Notes under the pieces: model-generated
What the model saw: the letters and a program-made list of their open reading frames with translations, nothing else
What the model was told of the DNA's origin: nothing
Database searches by the model: none
Program-made: the position numbers and the translations under genes
Part shown: in pieces, positions 21,343 to 34,675 of the stretch
Layout of the letters: each line of letters starts with the position of its first letter
Position numbering within the stretch: position 1 is the first letter of the stretch
From: Eutypella sp. D-1
Lineage: Eukaryota; Ascomycota; Sordariomycetes; Xylariales; Diatrypaceae
DNA length: 64,000 nucleotides
Assembly (NCBI GenBank): GCA_023313575.1
Contig: JAJTTP010000009.1
Span: 868,001 to 932,000 of the forward strand
Direction: 5' to 3'

Positions 21343-24300
21343 CTTCACGACCTTTTACACTGCGCTTGTGTCAGTCTGTCCTGGGCCTGTCATGGGCGCC
21401 AATATACCTAGAATCCCGAGTACACACCTCATTCATGTATTCACCGCAAACAATCAAGTGTGTCACAGATACCGCGATAGCGCACGAAGGTGGTGTATTT
21501 GTGCAGCTAATATGTTGCTATTGCAAGACTGGTAGGCATTGTATCGTCTGGAGTAGTGGAGGCACGGGTAAGCAAGTCTTCACCTTCCCTTGGCCAACCT
21601 TGCCCTTATACAGAAGTAGCTGCCTAAAACCCCAAAGACCGGGTGACCTGCCTACAGATACTTCAACCCCTCAATTATGATGTAACATGCCACAGTCCAG
21701 CATGTACAAAACCATTATACATTCCATAATGTATCACAATATCCGAATATCGAAAACCAACCAACATTGGGCACTCAAACCCTTGGAAAGGAGGATTTCA
21801 CGTCTACTGGCGGAGAAGGTATTTCCGTATCGACTTGATACAAGACGTCCTTCAAAAAGGTCGCATCCAACACTGATCAACATGGATGCAATGGATGCTA
21901 AGATAAAGGTAGCTAAAATTGCAAAGATAGAAGAAAACCCACAGATTATCACGTCACAATTCTTTCGTTAAACATCTATTGTCTGCAGGACAGTCCTGTT
22001 AGGGTATTTGTTGAAGCTTAAACACTCCAAAATATAGCATAGCATTCCCACTGCATAACTAGATGTGTGCCAGGTCCATTATCTATAGAGTAATTTTAGT
22101 GCTGAAGTAAGCGGCATTATGAACATCGAACGCGCTCCAGTTCCAGTTTTAGTGTTTAACTACCTAAGTACTGTGCTTACCTGGGGGGAGGGGGGGGTTA
22201 TTAAGTAGCTAATTATGAGGCTGCTGGCTTGGAAGCACAATTAAATGCTGAAAAAAAAACTTCACGAGAGGGTAGCCCCTATATCCACTATCAGATGGTG
22301 GGCCCGCGGACAGCTCAACTTACTTAGGTATTGAGGGAAAGATATATGCCTGGGTAGTAGGGTAGAATGGAAGGACCTCTATTTTTCTCCCCCTTTAAAT
22401 GCCGAAATGGTAAGATTAAGCAAAAGCCTTTTTCCTCCAGCAATTGACTAGGTACTCAAATTTACTGACATATCCCCTTGCTCACTTCGTCACATTACTC
22501 TTTACTGGAGCTCGGCTGTCCAGCCCCCACACGAGAGACAGCGAGATGGCACCTTGGGATCAGCAGATAGGAAGAAATGCCAATTTATGTAGGTAGGTAC
22601 CTAGGCAGATAAGATGGGTAGGGTGGCAGGGTGGACCTCTTCCACTTCTAGTTATTCTTCTATCAATGGACATGCAGACACACACATACCTCCCTATTTA
22701 TATCCCATGCATGTGTAGGTAAGGTGTGCGTGGTATTTACTAAGTGACGGTAGCATCAGGAGTGCATGGCCACCTACCTTTACATATTGCAACGCTATTG
22801 CGCCAATGCCATCTGCTGCAGCAACTGCTGCTATATCAGCGTCGCTACAGTGCTGCCGTGTCATCCGACCACTCGAATCTGGTCGTGCATATCTTCTTTT
22901 CCTATTATTTGGTTACACATACCTAAATTCCCGAATTCTCCCCAGCCTGCTCCCCTATTGCCATATTTAGTTGGAAAGGTGGTTGGTTTGGGGGTGCCGC
23001 CGTAGACGCCACCACCACCACCATGTCATTATCACAGAGCAGCAGAGGGACAAGAGGAAGGGGTTACATGATACTACCTCTATTCGCATCCACATGTCTT
23101 AGATATTACAGAGGCTGGACACCAATAAGAGTCAAGCCGAGTTCGAACCACAGTCCCCCGCTCCGAAGAAACGTCTACCTAACCACCAAGGCGCCAGCCT
23201 CCCCTCAGTTCCTCTAGGTACTCTGTCTAGCTGGCCACCTTGATACTGGGATATTATGCTTAGCTCTATAATTAGGGAAATTGAGGGGAATCGAAAGCTT
23301 AATCCTTAGGGATCGATGATGCTGGTAGTAAGCAGAGAATGCCGGCCCTGACCCAAAGTCTCAGTAAGCAAGTAGGCAAGAAAGAAGGAAGACCCGGTGG
23401 TTAGGTGATCTGCTCTCCTGCTTGTGAGTTTATACGGGAAGGGCCGGTTACCGATGAAACTGGCTTTCTTCGGATAGTATGAGGGAGTTGCGATGTGTGG
23501 GTGGAAGTATATGCGACTTGTACATATGTTAGCCAGGCTAGATAATACATTGCCTACATATCTCATGCCTGGGTAGTGATCAGGCTTGCGAGTGTTTTGG
23601 TAGAGTGACTATAGTCGACGTATCAGTTAGTTAGCTAGCTCTACGCCTGTGAATAGGGAGCGTAGCGTACCTGCTTGATGATCCCCGTTCGACTCGTTTA
23701 CAACACCGGGCCGTTGGCCTACACTAGTTTAAGCGTTAACAGCGAGCATGATGTATAAGTCCATTCACTCGCATTGATTGGCTTCACTTTATATAATAGT
23801 GAAATCCCACCACCATCTGACTCTATGGCAACTACTCTTATACGACGGCCCGGCCTTCAGGTAGATAGGCATTACTAGGTGGCAGTTTAACCGGATGTCT
23901 GTTTTACTTTGGTTGGCCGAAATTTGACATTTCCTCTCCCTCTCCATCCGTTTCTAGAATAAAAAAGGGCAGTCATTGCCGTCTCCTAATGGAAAAGGTC
24001 CAAGGAGGACAGATAAAGACGATTTATTTGTAGCTCAGAATTACTCGATAACAAACAAATGGCTCGTAGTAGTCACTGTCTTTCTCCGGCTGCCTGCCTG
24101 CCTCTTTCTCCCTCTCTGTTACCCTTTTACCCCTCTTCCGTGTGCAATTGAGCTCTCCTGAAGCAACATGCATAACCGACATGTATTCCGGCCCCGTCAG
24201 TCAAACCGCTCTATGTAGAGTCTAGTCCTCCTCTTCTACGCCCAAGGCGAGCACGCAACCATAGTGGTGGTGGATGGTGACGGTCCCGGCCCCCGCTAGC

Positions 24301-24754
24301 TCTGGCGTCATAGGATGACGTCCAGCTTATGTAGCCCATCGCGGGAAGTGCCGAGTGACGAAGAGTGCCTCCTCTTATTCATCAAAGATTGCGCGACGTA
24401 GCAGATGTCTTTAAGGTGAGGGTCTTTAATTCTGTGTTCGAAGAAAAACAAAGACAGACACAAGGTATAGGTTATGCTCCTGGACTCCTAGCATGTAAGA
24501 CGATTCCCGAAACCCCAACACCCTCAACATGACGTATGAGAACCGAGTCGGGGGCGCTAAGCTCCCACGACCATTGGTAATTAGCTGCTATGTGCGATGA
24601 TGTGTTTAGCTGAAGTCGCAGCACAGCAGTTCTTGAGCAATGCCTGATGGTTGACTACCGTGTCGCACCTGTCTCATTACCAAGTCAAACCCGGATGTCA
24701 GACGCACAGAGTATATGGCACAGCCTATAGATGGCGTGCGCTAATTCGCGCATA
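21343..24754. other. Long intergenic region, no supported gene
   Basis: 3.4 kb without a convincing gene. Mostly AT-leaning with TAGGTA/TACCTA motifs (for example 22590-22610), an A run near 22250 and a G run near 22180-22195. The 5' part must contain the hydrolase promoter and the 3' part the end of the Sir2-type gene. Confidence 0.45.
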
Positions 24755-26362
24755 TTAATTTGGGTTGACCACTTGGAAGTGGTGCCTGCTCTCGTAGCCT
24801 TCTTCAAGCTGGATGTTAACTTGCTGGTTAGGCGGGACCATCTCGTGCTGCAGGTCCCACCCGGCGCGTCGGCAGAGCTCAGAGACGACGACGTCGCAGT
24901 CGCCGAGGAGATCGATATCGAAGTTGATGTGGGACACGGGCGTGCGCGAGATGTAGATTTGCGGGATGTCCGCCGGGAGGTAGGGTACCACCTCGGACAC
25001 GGGGGCGACCTTGAGGGAGGTGCCGATGACTATGACAAGATCTACAATGTGGCGATCATGCTCGACCAAGCGTCGGCCGAACTCGTCGGGCAGAGCCTCC
25101 CCAAAGAAGGTGATATCGGGTTTCATAACGCCGGCGGTTGGAATATCGTAGTCCTCATCCGAGCTGTCATCATCGTAGCCACGACGGCTCCGCCTGGAGG
25201 AGGCGCTGTTCTTGGAGCGCTTCCGCTTAGTCATGCGATTGCTGCGCAGAGCGGTGATGCATTGGACGCATCGAGGGATCTTGCCGGCCTTCACGTCGTC
25301 AAATATGGTGTCGCCGGAGACCTGGTGACCACAGCGCTGGCAGGTGGCGGTGGCGAAGGAGCCATGGCACTGGACCAGCTTCTCCTTGCGTATTCCGGCA
25401 TTTGCCTCAATATTGTCGATGTTTTGGGAATAGTTAGTTAAGAGCTTGCCCTTATTTTGCAGCATGGCGATGAAGGCGTGGGTGGGGGTGAACTGCCTCT
25501 TGTTCTCTGGGAGTATGTTCTTGGCGACAGAATAGAAGATTGAGGGGTCATCCCGGAAGACTTCGATGTTGAAGACCTCCTGTGGATCATTGATGGCAAG
25601 TCCGAGGTTCTCCAGCTGGGAATAAAGCCCGGTAGACTTAGAACGAAAGTCCGGAATTCCGAGAGATGTCGAAATTCCAGCACCAGTCAGGACGACGATG
25701 TTCCGTGACTTCTGAATCAAGCCGACGGCATCGTCGACTGAGTTATACGTCTCTAGTTTAGCACGTTTGGCCAACTCTCGACCGAAGGCCAAGGTGAGTA
25801 GGCTAAAGTAAGCCTCGTCAGAAGCGCCCTCGAGGAAGGCTGGAGGCCTGATGCCAAAGGCCGTGAGAAGCTTCTTGGCGGTAATATGGCCAGCGTCAAT
25901 AGTCCGCTTGCAGAATTCTGAGGGGCCAAGGGCACGCAGTTGTCGGCGATACATGGCAGATTCCGCGGAAGTGCAGGCATCAACTGTAGATATATTAGAC
26001 AATAGCTCATGGATACGATATGAAGTAGAAATAAGAATGAGCGATCAATGCCTACCGTCGTCTGAAAAGGAGGACTCTTCGGCGATGGCGTCGATGGCAT
26101 CTTCGAAAAGTGACTCGGTTTCCCAGGAGTCGACGCGGTCTCTGACGCGATCCTCGAGCTCGGCGATATGGTTACGAGACGGATTGGCGCCATTAGCAGT
26201 TGCGATGAGAGGTTTGGAGTTGAGGTCATAGTCGCTCGCGACCTCTTGAACTTGAACTTGAGACCGAGGTTTCCTGTCCTTCTTGGGTAAGTCCACCACG
26301 GGCTTAGGCTTGTCCTTGGCAGGCCTTCCCGGACGGCGCTTCACCACCTTCATCTCGCTCAT
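24755..26362 (-). CDS. Sir2/Hst1-type NAD-dependent protein deacetylase
   Basis: Exons 26362-26056 and 25983-24755 join in frame to 511 residues. Removes acetyl groups from lysine, typically histones, using NAD; expected in the nucleus. Residues 8-20 read [10 protein letters not shown], an AT-hook-like element. The catalytic core shows G203-A-G-I-S and G-I-P-D-F-R-S (NAD binding), S288-Q-N-I-D, catalytic H309 in Q-C-H-G-S-F, and zinc cysteines C317-x2-C320 and C341-x2-C344. After the zinc site a basic stretch (K-R-K-R-S-K, R-R-S-R-R) is followed by an acidic one, then [11 protein letters not shown]. The order, the S-x-G-L-Y-S-Q-L element and the F-F-G-E-A-L-P motif fit the class I Sir2/Hst1 group rather than Hst2 or mitochondrial forms. 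I cannot decide between SIR2 and HST1 orthology. Confidence 0.92.
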
Positions 26363-29300
26363 GAAGTCTGTCTTGTGGGAATGTTCTCTTCACAACTAAT
26401 TCAAGTAATAAGTATGTATGCAAGAGAACAAGTCTATCAAAGTTATTAAAAAAAAGCAGTCTAGGAAGACGAAGAGTGTTTGTTGAGATAATTCAAGTGT
26501 AACAAGTGGAACAAGTGCGAATATAGTGAAGCGAGGTATTTGTTATAATTTTCAGTGTTGATGTGTTTGTCAGACGAATTATCGAGTTGTCAAGGTTGTC
26601 ATCAAGGTTAATTGCAGTGTGTCATCATTCGCAAAGCAGGAAAACTGGATAGTCTATCTCCAGATACGAATTACAAAAGATTGCCAAAGTAGGTGAAACT
26701 CTACGAAACAGGAAGAGGGTGTTTGGTTGAAAGGGAAAGGATTCGCATTGAATCTACAGAGATGGAGAAGATGAAGAAAAGAGCAGAAAAGAAAAGAAAA
26801 AGTGGTAGGGTAGGTGGTGGTGCTTGTTGCGGAAGTAAGTGAGAGCGTAAAGTGTAATTAATTACCAGGGAAGGTAATAAGTAGTAAGTAGTAAGTAAAG
26901 TATTTAGGTAGTGCGTTATTATGGTGCGTGTTGTTTCGTGTTGTGTTATGTCGTGTATTGGTCTAAGTTAGGTACTATTTAGGCTTCCGTAGGTAGAGAT
27001 GCACCTGAGCTGCGTTGATGGCTGGCTGGATAAGCAATTCTGGGTTTATAGAAAAATGGTCGATGATTGATGATTGATGATTGAAGAGAGATTTTACGTT
27101 GGGAGTCGTCCGTATCGTATCATAGGTATTGTATATTGTACTTATGTATGTAGGTAGAAAAGTTCCGGGCAAGGGGGGGGGGGAGAGAAGGTAGAAGGAG
27201 AGGGGGGTGGGTAGGGAAGAGAGAGAGGCGTGTGTGCCTAGGTGTGCCTAGTGTATGTGGGTGAGGGAAGCAGACGATAACTACGCAGGCCTAGATGGAA
27301 TGGAGATGGTTGTTTCCTCTCTGTTCTAATAAAAGTTAACTACTACCTACATCTAAGTAACCTATGCTAGGTATCTAGTATCTACCAAAATATGTTATGT
27401 TAGGTACGGCAGAATAAAAGCGCCTACAAACACTGGGGTTTTTGATAAGCGCATGAAGTGGCATATTGGACGGCGCATAGGACCTGCAAGTTGTTTTTTC
27501 GACTATTGAATTTGGCTTCAATTTTTCTGTTACAGATATCACCAATAACCAATACCATCCCATCCGTACATGGATATGCCTAGGTGATGTACAACCAATT
27601 CCTAACTCCGTAGCCCAAATAATCTATGATATTACTGATACGTAGGTACCAATGACTGATGATACTGCTTGTGATGCAGAAGTTGAAGTTCATGCAGATA
27701 CCGATAGTTACCAGGTAGTACCGATAACCTATACCTAACAGCCAGAGTAAATACTAATAAAATGTATGGGATATTACCTAAATAGTTATAAATTGCTATG
27801 CAATTCTGCTCCTTACCCAGTCGTCTTTTGCCGAACAGCCAGCTAGCTGTATGTCAAGGGTTTTTTTCTATCTTTGTCTATATCGCTAATACTACTCACC
27901 TGTCATTTTTTGAGATCGTATTGTCTCATTCATCACACATTGTCATATTATTGGACTTGGATCATGATGTCCCCACCTTTCCTGATTTAATACCCTTCAC
28001 GGCCTGTTCATGTACCTTGGGTAGTTTGCCTGACACTCGCTTGTAGCTTAATCAACAACCAACAGCCTAACCCGTCTCCAGAAAAGAATAGAAAACAGAA
28101 AAGACAATCCGGGCTTTGGGGTTCATGCCTACTTAGTTATTAGAAAAGCGGCCTCCGAGTGGTGAACTTTACCTTTGCCACTCCTTTCGTCCTGCCGACT
28201 TGAGGCCAGGTACTTGGTACTTAAGTAACTGGTAGGGGTTCGTTTAGTACCGGTTTCAGGGGCTATGTGCTCGCCTATGTATCTTGCCTTGCCCCCTTAA
28301 CATCTGTTATTTTCTTACCGATACATATGATACCGCCCTGCTCATGTGGCATCATATCACGATGTATTCATTTAACTTCCGAAAACGTTGGGTATGTACC
28401 GCGTTATATCTATGCGAGATATGAACAGCCCCCGGAATCGTATTGAACGTACACCTAACTTCTGCCAACGTTGGTCATATCAGCCTAGGTAGTAATACAT
28501 TTCGTAATCGCGAGAACTTATGAAAAAAGAAAATGCAGTCAGTCATCACTTAAGCCATACCTCCCTGACTCCCGTTTCCCAGCGCTGACTTTGTTCGTGG
28601 TTATAACGCGGGGGCAAAATAGTACTCCGAATGGTGGTTAGCATGTCTGTTGGCAGTTGGTAGGGCTGTTTGCCCCGATCGGTCCCCGTTCTTGCCAGGG
28701 CTTTTTTGTTCGACTTCCACCCATCATGGATATCTATCTACGAACGTTATGTTACGTATTCACGATGGCCAGTTACCAACTGGCCAACTGACCCAGGCGA
28801 ACCCGAGTGTGTAAGAAGAAAAGGTTGGGGGCGGGGGGGAGGGGGGTGTACATTGTAGCATAGATAGACGGTTCTAGAACATCCATCATCCACGGAAGCC
28901 CTCAATTATTCTGAGGCTCTGAGGTGGATTATGTAAAACTCATGGTGGCATCTTTAGCTCTAGTCCACCATACGGTGTTCAGTTATTTATCGGTCGCGGC
29001 TCTTTTCCAAGCAAGAAAAAGCAAGCAAGTTGTCTCACAGCTCACTACCTGCCTGCCTGCCGTAGACATCCCGCCCTCTATATCCCGGACTACTTACGTA
29101 GGTAGCAGCGGACTTCGCTGTTTGCGGTCACACATATCTTGCTGGCAAGTGTGTGTGTGTGTACTGTACCCCCCCTTGTCGCTTAGCAAACCTTATAGGC
29201 GAGAAATGCTTTCCGCAGAGACGACGAAGGCGCTGATGTTCTTGATGACGATCATTCCTCCGTGGCAAAGCCCTCACATGGACATGACGGATACCAGCGC

Positions 29301-30240
29301 AAACGAACAACGTACAGAGAGAGATATGGGATTGCCTCTAAAGCCGAGAAAAGGGGAAGGGGAAAAGAGAAGGGAAAAAAAAACTCGCACCCTTGTGATT
29401 TTTTGTCTACCCTACTCGTATGTAAACGTGGTACTACTACCCAACCGGCACAGCATACAAACACGTACACACGGTCGAAAGCCGCAAACACACAATATCT
29501 TGATATCTATTGACCAGTTTCACATCCCGTCCGTTAGTCCATTCCATCCCGTCCAAAAACATTTAACCGATCCGAAGCAAAAAGGGAGAAAAATATAAGA
29601 GCCGTAATATAGCCGGACCGGCCCGACTGATTAAAAAAAGCGCGTGGTGGGCAGGAAGGTCAGGCGCCGTTTTTCATCATCATACACCAAAAAATTAAAA
29701 CGTGCACCAAAAGCCATCCCCGTTCACTTCGCCAGCGCTTAGATCCGGACCGGAAAACGTGTTCGTTACGGTTCCCCGTGACGCATCACACGTGAGCAAT
29801 GACCCCTAAACGTAAAATTATAATTCTTTAAACCCATCACACGCCTCCCAAACCCGTATTCGTTCGCTCCCCTGCCTTTCTCTGTTGAGTCTCGCGCAAT
29901 TCGCCCTTCCTCGGCGACCCGGACTTGGCATGCTGAGCCCTCCGGAGTTTCGAGTGTAATCGGCTCGGTCATGCCAATTATCATACGTTTCACTCATTGG
30001 GGCTTCGCTGTTTTCGACGTCACCGGAAGGGGACCATCAGGTAGGTACCCAGCCTAGTCGACAGTTAGGCGTAGCCAATAACATTGATACGTGTAGGCAA
30101 AAGGCTAAGTCAGCGTGACATGTAATCCCAGGTCAGTGCGATACAACGATCATGGGGCCTGGCCCGGTAGGCTATCTTCCGCCGAAGTTTCTAACGTCGG
30201 TAATGTGTATTTAGAGCTAGCCATTAAACGCTTATACTGC
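26363..30240. other. Long intergenic region, no supported gene
   Basis: 3.9 kb between the Sir2-type gene start and the PMC1 3' end. Purine-rich sequence (26740-26830), a G run (27173-27182), repeated GTAAGTA (26878-26900) and TG-rich sequence at about 29148-29164. A 224-codon open stretch at 28924-29598 has low-quality composition with no motif, so I do not call it. The first few hundred bases probably form the promoter and leader of the deacetylase gene. Confidence 0.45.
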
Positions 30241-33200
30241 CTAAGAGATAGAAGGGTTTGAAGATTTCGACGGTGGCTGAGGAACGGCGAGCCGCGGTAC
30301 GTCTGTGGGACCTATTTCTTCCGGCTCCTCGGCGACTCTTGGGGGCTGGGTTACGTCGGATTCGCTACGGTGAGACAGGGGCGATGGCGTGGGGCGCAGA
30401 GGCTGACCAAAGTCGCGAGACCCGGACCGTTCTATCGGAGACCAGCCAGCTGCCACGCTTCCTGCAACAATGCCCGCCATGACGGTCGGGGCTCCTAAAG
30501 CAGAGTTGGATCTCGATCTGACGGATCTGGACCGCGTCCTCGAATCTGGCGTCGCTGCTGGCGTTACGATGCTTTCGTCTCCAGTTGGCGTGTGGGGTTC
30601 CCGGATAGAGTTCGATCGGGAGTGAGATGGGCTCCGTATCTTCATGAATGTCTCTCGGGGATGCTTCACAGCAAATTTTAGATTGTTGATCCGGCCACCC
30701 TTAAGCTTCTTGAGGAACACCAGCTCATCCTTGACATCGGCGAACGCCTCTGGATATTCATGGAAGCGTTCCTCGTCCTCGACCGTAAGCCCGGGCAGCT
30801 TCTTCTTCTGCTTAAAGTACGCAGGGATGCACTTCCTGATGAAGTCGTCGGGGATAAGACGGATCAAGAGGCCGATAGGGATCGAACACAGACCAATAAC
30901 GATTGCAGCCACCCACTGATACCAGAGCTGCGGAGGATCCTCCTCAGCGATGCTGAAGGCAACATCACCAACAAAGATAATAAGAACCTGAGCACCGCAC
31001 ATAGCGATGTTGATACCAAGGAAGAAGAGGTTGCTCGTCAGACCCTCGAAAATGTTGAAGTTATTATCCAAACGGCGGTTACTAGAGTCTAGTTAGTATT
31101 TGCGTCTTCTAATTCGATGTCGGAACGGGTTGCTACTTACTTCCACTGATTGAAGATTTGCATCCAGACGAATGTGTTGAAAACCAGCGTATCTCGTCGA
31201 GAAACATGCTCGTCGACGCCCGGGGCAGGTCCGTCCGCGATACCAATTGCTTCCGAGCCATAGTATAGTACGAATGTCACTGCTAGCTGATAGATCGCCT
31301 GTCCGATAATCATTTTCCACATGGTGATAGAAATGATGCTAGACCCCCTCCGTTCAGGCTTCCGGTTCAGAACGCTGTCTTGTGGAGGATCGGTAGCCAA
31401 GGCGAGCGCCGCAAGAGTGTCCATGATGAGGTTGACCCAGAGAAGCTGCACGGCGGTTAAGACGGATCCCTCGTGTTCGCTAGAAACAGCTGTTACGAAG
31501 GTCAAAACAACGGCAGTAACGTTGACAGTCAGCTGGAATTGCAAGAACCGCTTAACCGCATCGTTGACAGCTCGGCCCCATTTCAAGGCCTTGACAATGC
31601 TGGCAAAGTTGTCGTCCATGAGAATGATTGCGGACGCCTCCTTCGCAACTTCAGTACCGGCGATGCCCATGGAAAACCCAACATCGGCTAACTTTAGAGC
31701 AGGTGCATCGTTGGTTCCGTCGCCAGTCACAGCCACCGTCTCGCCCATGTCCTTCAGACGACGCACGAGGATACGCTTGTCTTCTGGGCTAGAACGCGCA
31801 AGCACCTGAAGGCGAGGGATGATATCGTTTTGCTGAAATTTGCTCAAGTTCCTGAACTCTGGCCCTTCCATTACAATGCCATCAGCTTGGAGGATACCAC
31901 ATTCCTTAGCAATAGCTTGCGCGGTCAATTTGTTGTCACCGGTGACCATGCGTACGACGACACCAGCCCTTTGACACTGCGCTACGGCTTCAGGCACACC
32001 GTCTCGAAGAGGATCCTGGATGCCAACCATGCCGATGAAGACCATATTCTTGAAGATATCCTCGAAAACGACCTCATTACGGTCGCCCTCGGCGCGCTTA
32101 GCATTCCTAGGCGGCCATCGTTCGAAGTCACGGTACACAATGCTAATAGTCCTCAGGGAACGAGAAGCGTAACTCTCAATTAGTCCCTTGATGGTACTCT
32201 CGTTCTCTTTCGTAAGTGGCGTGGTAGACATATCAATCGTAGGGTCGCGAAGCATCTCTGAGCATTTAGCCAAGATGATTTCCGAGGCCCCCTTGACGTA
32301 TAAGCGAGTCATCCCATTTGCAAGCTGAACAACCACCCCCATGCATTTCCGGCCGGAGTCGAAGGGAATAAGCTGCAAGATCTTGACATTCGACCTCTCC
32401 TCGCTGACCGGACCCATCGAGAGATTTTCCTTGGCGAATAGAAGCAAGGCGGTCTCGGTTTTAGATCCAATGAAAGTTTTCTCGCCATCCACTTCGCCCT
32501 CAAAAGCTGTGGAGTTGATGGCAATAGATTTCAGGAGAAGTTCTTGGACGTCTTGGCATAGAGAAGTAGCGAACTCTTTGGGCGATTGATCATCAGAAGC
32601 GGCGGCATCGGGGGCGGGCGACGCGTCGCCAGGCTCTTTCTTGCCGCTTCCGAACCGGTGATTGGTGCCAACGGTCGCGGAGACGACCTTCATTTTGTTC
32701 TGAGTCAAAGTTCCGGTCTTGTCAGAGCAGATAGTTGAAGCATTACCCATGACCTCACACGCTTTGAGGTGGCGGACAAGGTTGTTGTCTTTAATCATAC
32801 GTGTAGTGGCAAAGGCCAAAGCCAAAGTTACAGCAAGCGGAAGGCCCTCGGGAACCGCCACGACGATGATAGTAACCACGACAATGAAAATCTGAAGAAA
32901 CTCCTGTCCCTTTTCGGCTGGTGTCAATGGGCTGGACGGGAGGCGGACACAGAACTCGATAAAAAGAACGATGAATAACAGAAGACCGGCACCACCTCCA
33001 ATTTTGGCAATGTACTCGGCGATAACGTTCAGTTTCGATTGGAGGGGTGTGATTTCGGGGTCTTCGTTGAGGGACATCAAAGTCTGGCCGTAACTCGAGT
33101 AGATACCCGTCGAGGTACACATAAAGGTGCCCACACCTTCCATCACACGACCGCCAGACTGGATAAATGGATCGGCTTTCTTCAAGTCAGCTCCACTCTC

Positions 33201-34675
33201 GATAGCAGCGAAAACCTCGTCGGCCGGCCTCTTTCGGATGATATCTGATTCTCCCGTGGCTTGCGATTCGTCACACTTTACGTTGAATCCTTGAATAAGC
33301 ACGCCGTCGACAGGGATTAAATCTCCCGGCTCTAGATGGACCACATCGCCAGCCAACAAGTCGAATACCGAGATCTCCACCGTTTTTCCTGAGCGGGTCA
33401 CCTTCACTAGGCGGTCTTGCTTCTTCTTGTTGAGTTTGGCGAATTGTTTCTCCTTTTGCCAATCATTCAGGGATCCAACGAGGACAACGATGACAATGGC
33501 CACGATGATGGCAACACCTTCGATCCACTCGACCCTCGGCTCCCCATCTTCGTGCGAAATGCCGAACGTCTGGTAAAGACCAACGGCAAGGGATATGGCG
33601 GCAGCGATGGATAACAGAATCAAAACTTTGTCATTGTAGGTGATCCAGATCAATTGCAGGAGACTTTTACCCTTCTTCTCCGGAAGACGATTGTCCTTGA
33701 AAACCCGCTTCCTGTCAGAGAACGGTTCGGCTTTTTCATGCGCATGGCCGTGATTCGGCGCACCTGGGGTTCCTGGAGTTGCAGGTGTTAGAGGGCTCTC
33801 AACACCGTCGTTGGCGAGTTTCGATGAAGCGGCCGTCGCTTTTTCGAAAGATATTGTGCCGTCCAGACGTGTCTCATCGACGCTCAAGCCCGTGTGCTGA
33901 TTACTCCGGAGTCCTTTTTCGATACCGGCAAGGCCTCCCACTTGATAAAACGCGGATAAGCTCTTGGGGTTGAACATTTTAGTCAGTTGACCGGGGCTGA
34001 AAGCGAACGGATTATTCTCAACCACAAAATCATCTTCCCTTCCTTGGTCGGGATCCAGGGCATGGACGTCCTTCATGATATCCTCGTGATTCTCCACATG
34101 CTTCGGCGCACCACCTTTCTCGCCCTTCTCCGATTGCCAGGACGTGGGGCCGGTAACAGTTTCTCCCTGAGAGGAGACAGACCGCGAACCATCTTCACTG
34201 TCTACCGAGTTCTGTCGCGACCGATGGTGGACGGGGACAGACAGGAAAGCCTGGCCTTTCTCGGTACCCCTTGATGTTACCGGACTAGAGACATTGTGGG
34301 GGCTCGTAGGGCGGCTATCTCTCACGCTCTCAAAGGAGTTAGTCGTCTGCAATTCGGGTACGGAGCTAGCGTTGGATGTTCGGGGAACAGCGGTTCTATC
34401 GGATTCGGCCCAGCTCGATGCCAAAGCAGTCGGGCTTGCGGTCAAGTCTCCAGTTGGCGATGTAGAGGCTTGCCCTTGGGCGGCAGCAGGGGATTCCTGA
34501 TCGTTAGTTGTATCAATTGTGATAGTGGGACTACAGCCAAGCAGTCAGCATCCGTGCATGTGACGAACTGAGCAGAAGCATTTTCCCTTTTCCCTCTCCG
34601 TCTTCTGTATGATATCACTTACGCTCTGGGTCTCCTTGGCGTCCCTTCCTGACCGTCATGGCTAGGATCGGACAT
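30241..34675 (-). CDS. PMC1: PMC1-type P2B calcium-transporting ATPase
   Basis: Exons 34675-34623, 34530-31141 and 31081-30241 join in frame to 1427 residues. Pumps Ca2+ out of the cytosol, in fungi usually into the vacuole. The first exon codes only 17 residues and a split codon, and gives the family start (...R-P-R-A-P-T-I-T-I-D-T-T). Residues about 20-270 are a long Ser/Pro-rich cytosolic N-terminus. Seen after this: paired membrane helices, the actuator T-G-E-S, V-P-E-G-L-P-L-A (helix 4), the phosphorylation site C-S-D621-K-T-G-T-L-T-Q, K-G-A-S-E, T-G-D-G-T-N-D-A-P-A-L, then the C-terminal helices joined across the second intron (F-N-Q-W-N-N-R-R-L-D). The last 200 residues are cytosolic, with R-S-x-S repeats that look like kinase sites. 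Start and ends are longer than in yeast, as is normal for filamentous fungi. Confidence 0.95.

Noticed and set aside
23120..23165. GAGTTCGAACC resembling a tRNA T-loop
   Set aside because: No matching acceptor stem, anticodon arm or A box in the preceding 80 bases.
28924..29598. A 224-codon plus-strand frame in the gap before PMC1
   Set aside because: Mixed composition, no domain, no leader or splice evidence. Likely a chance frame.
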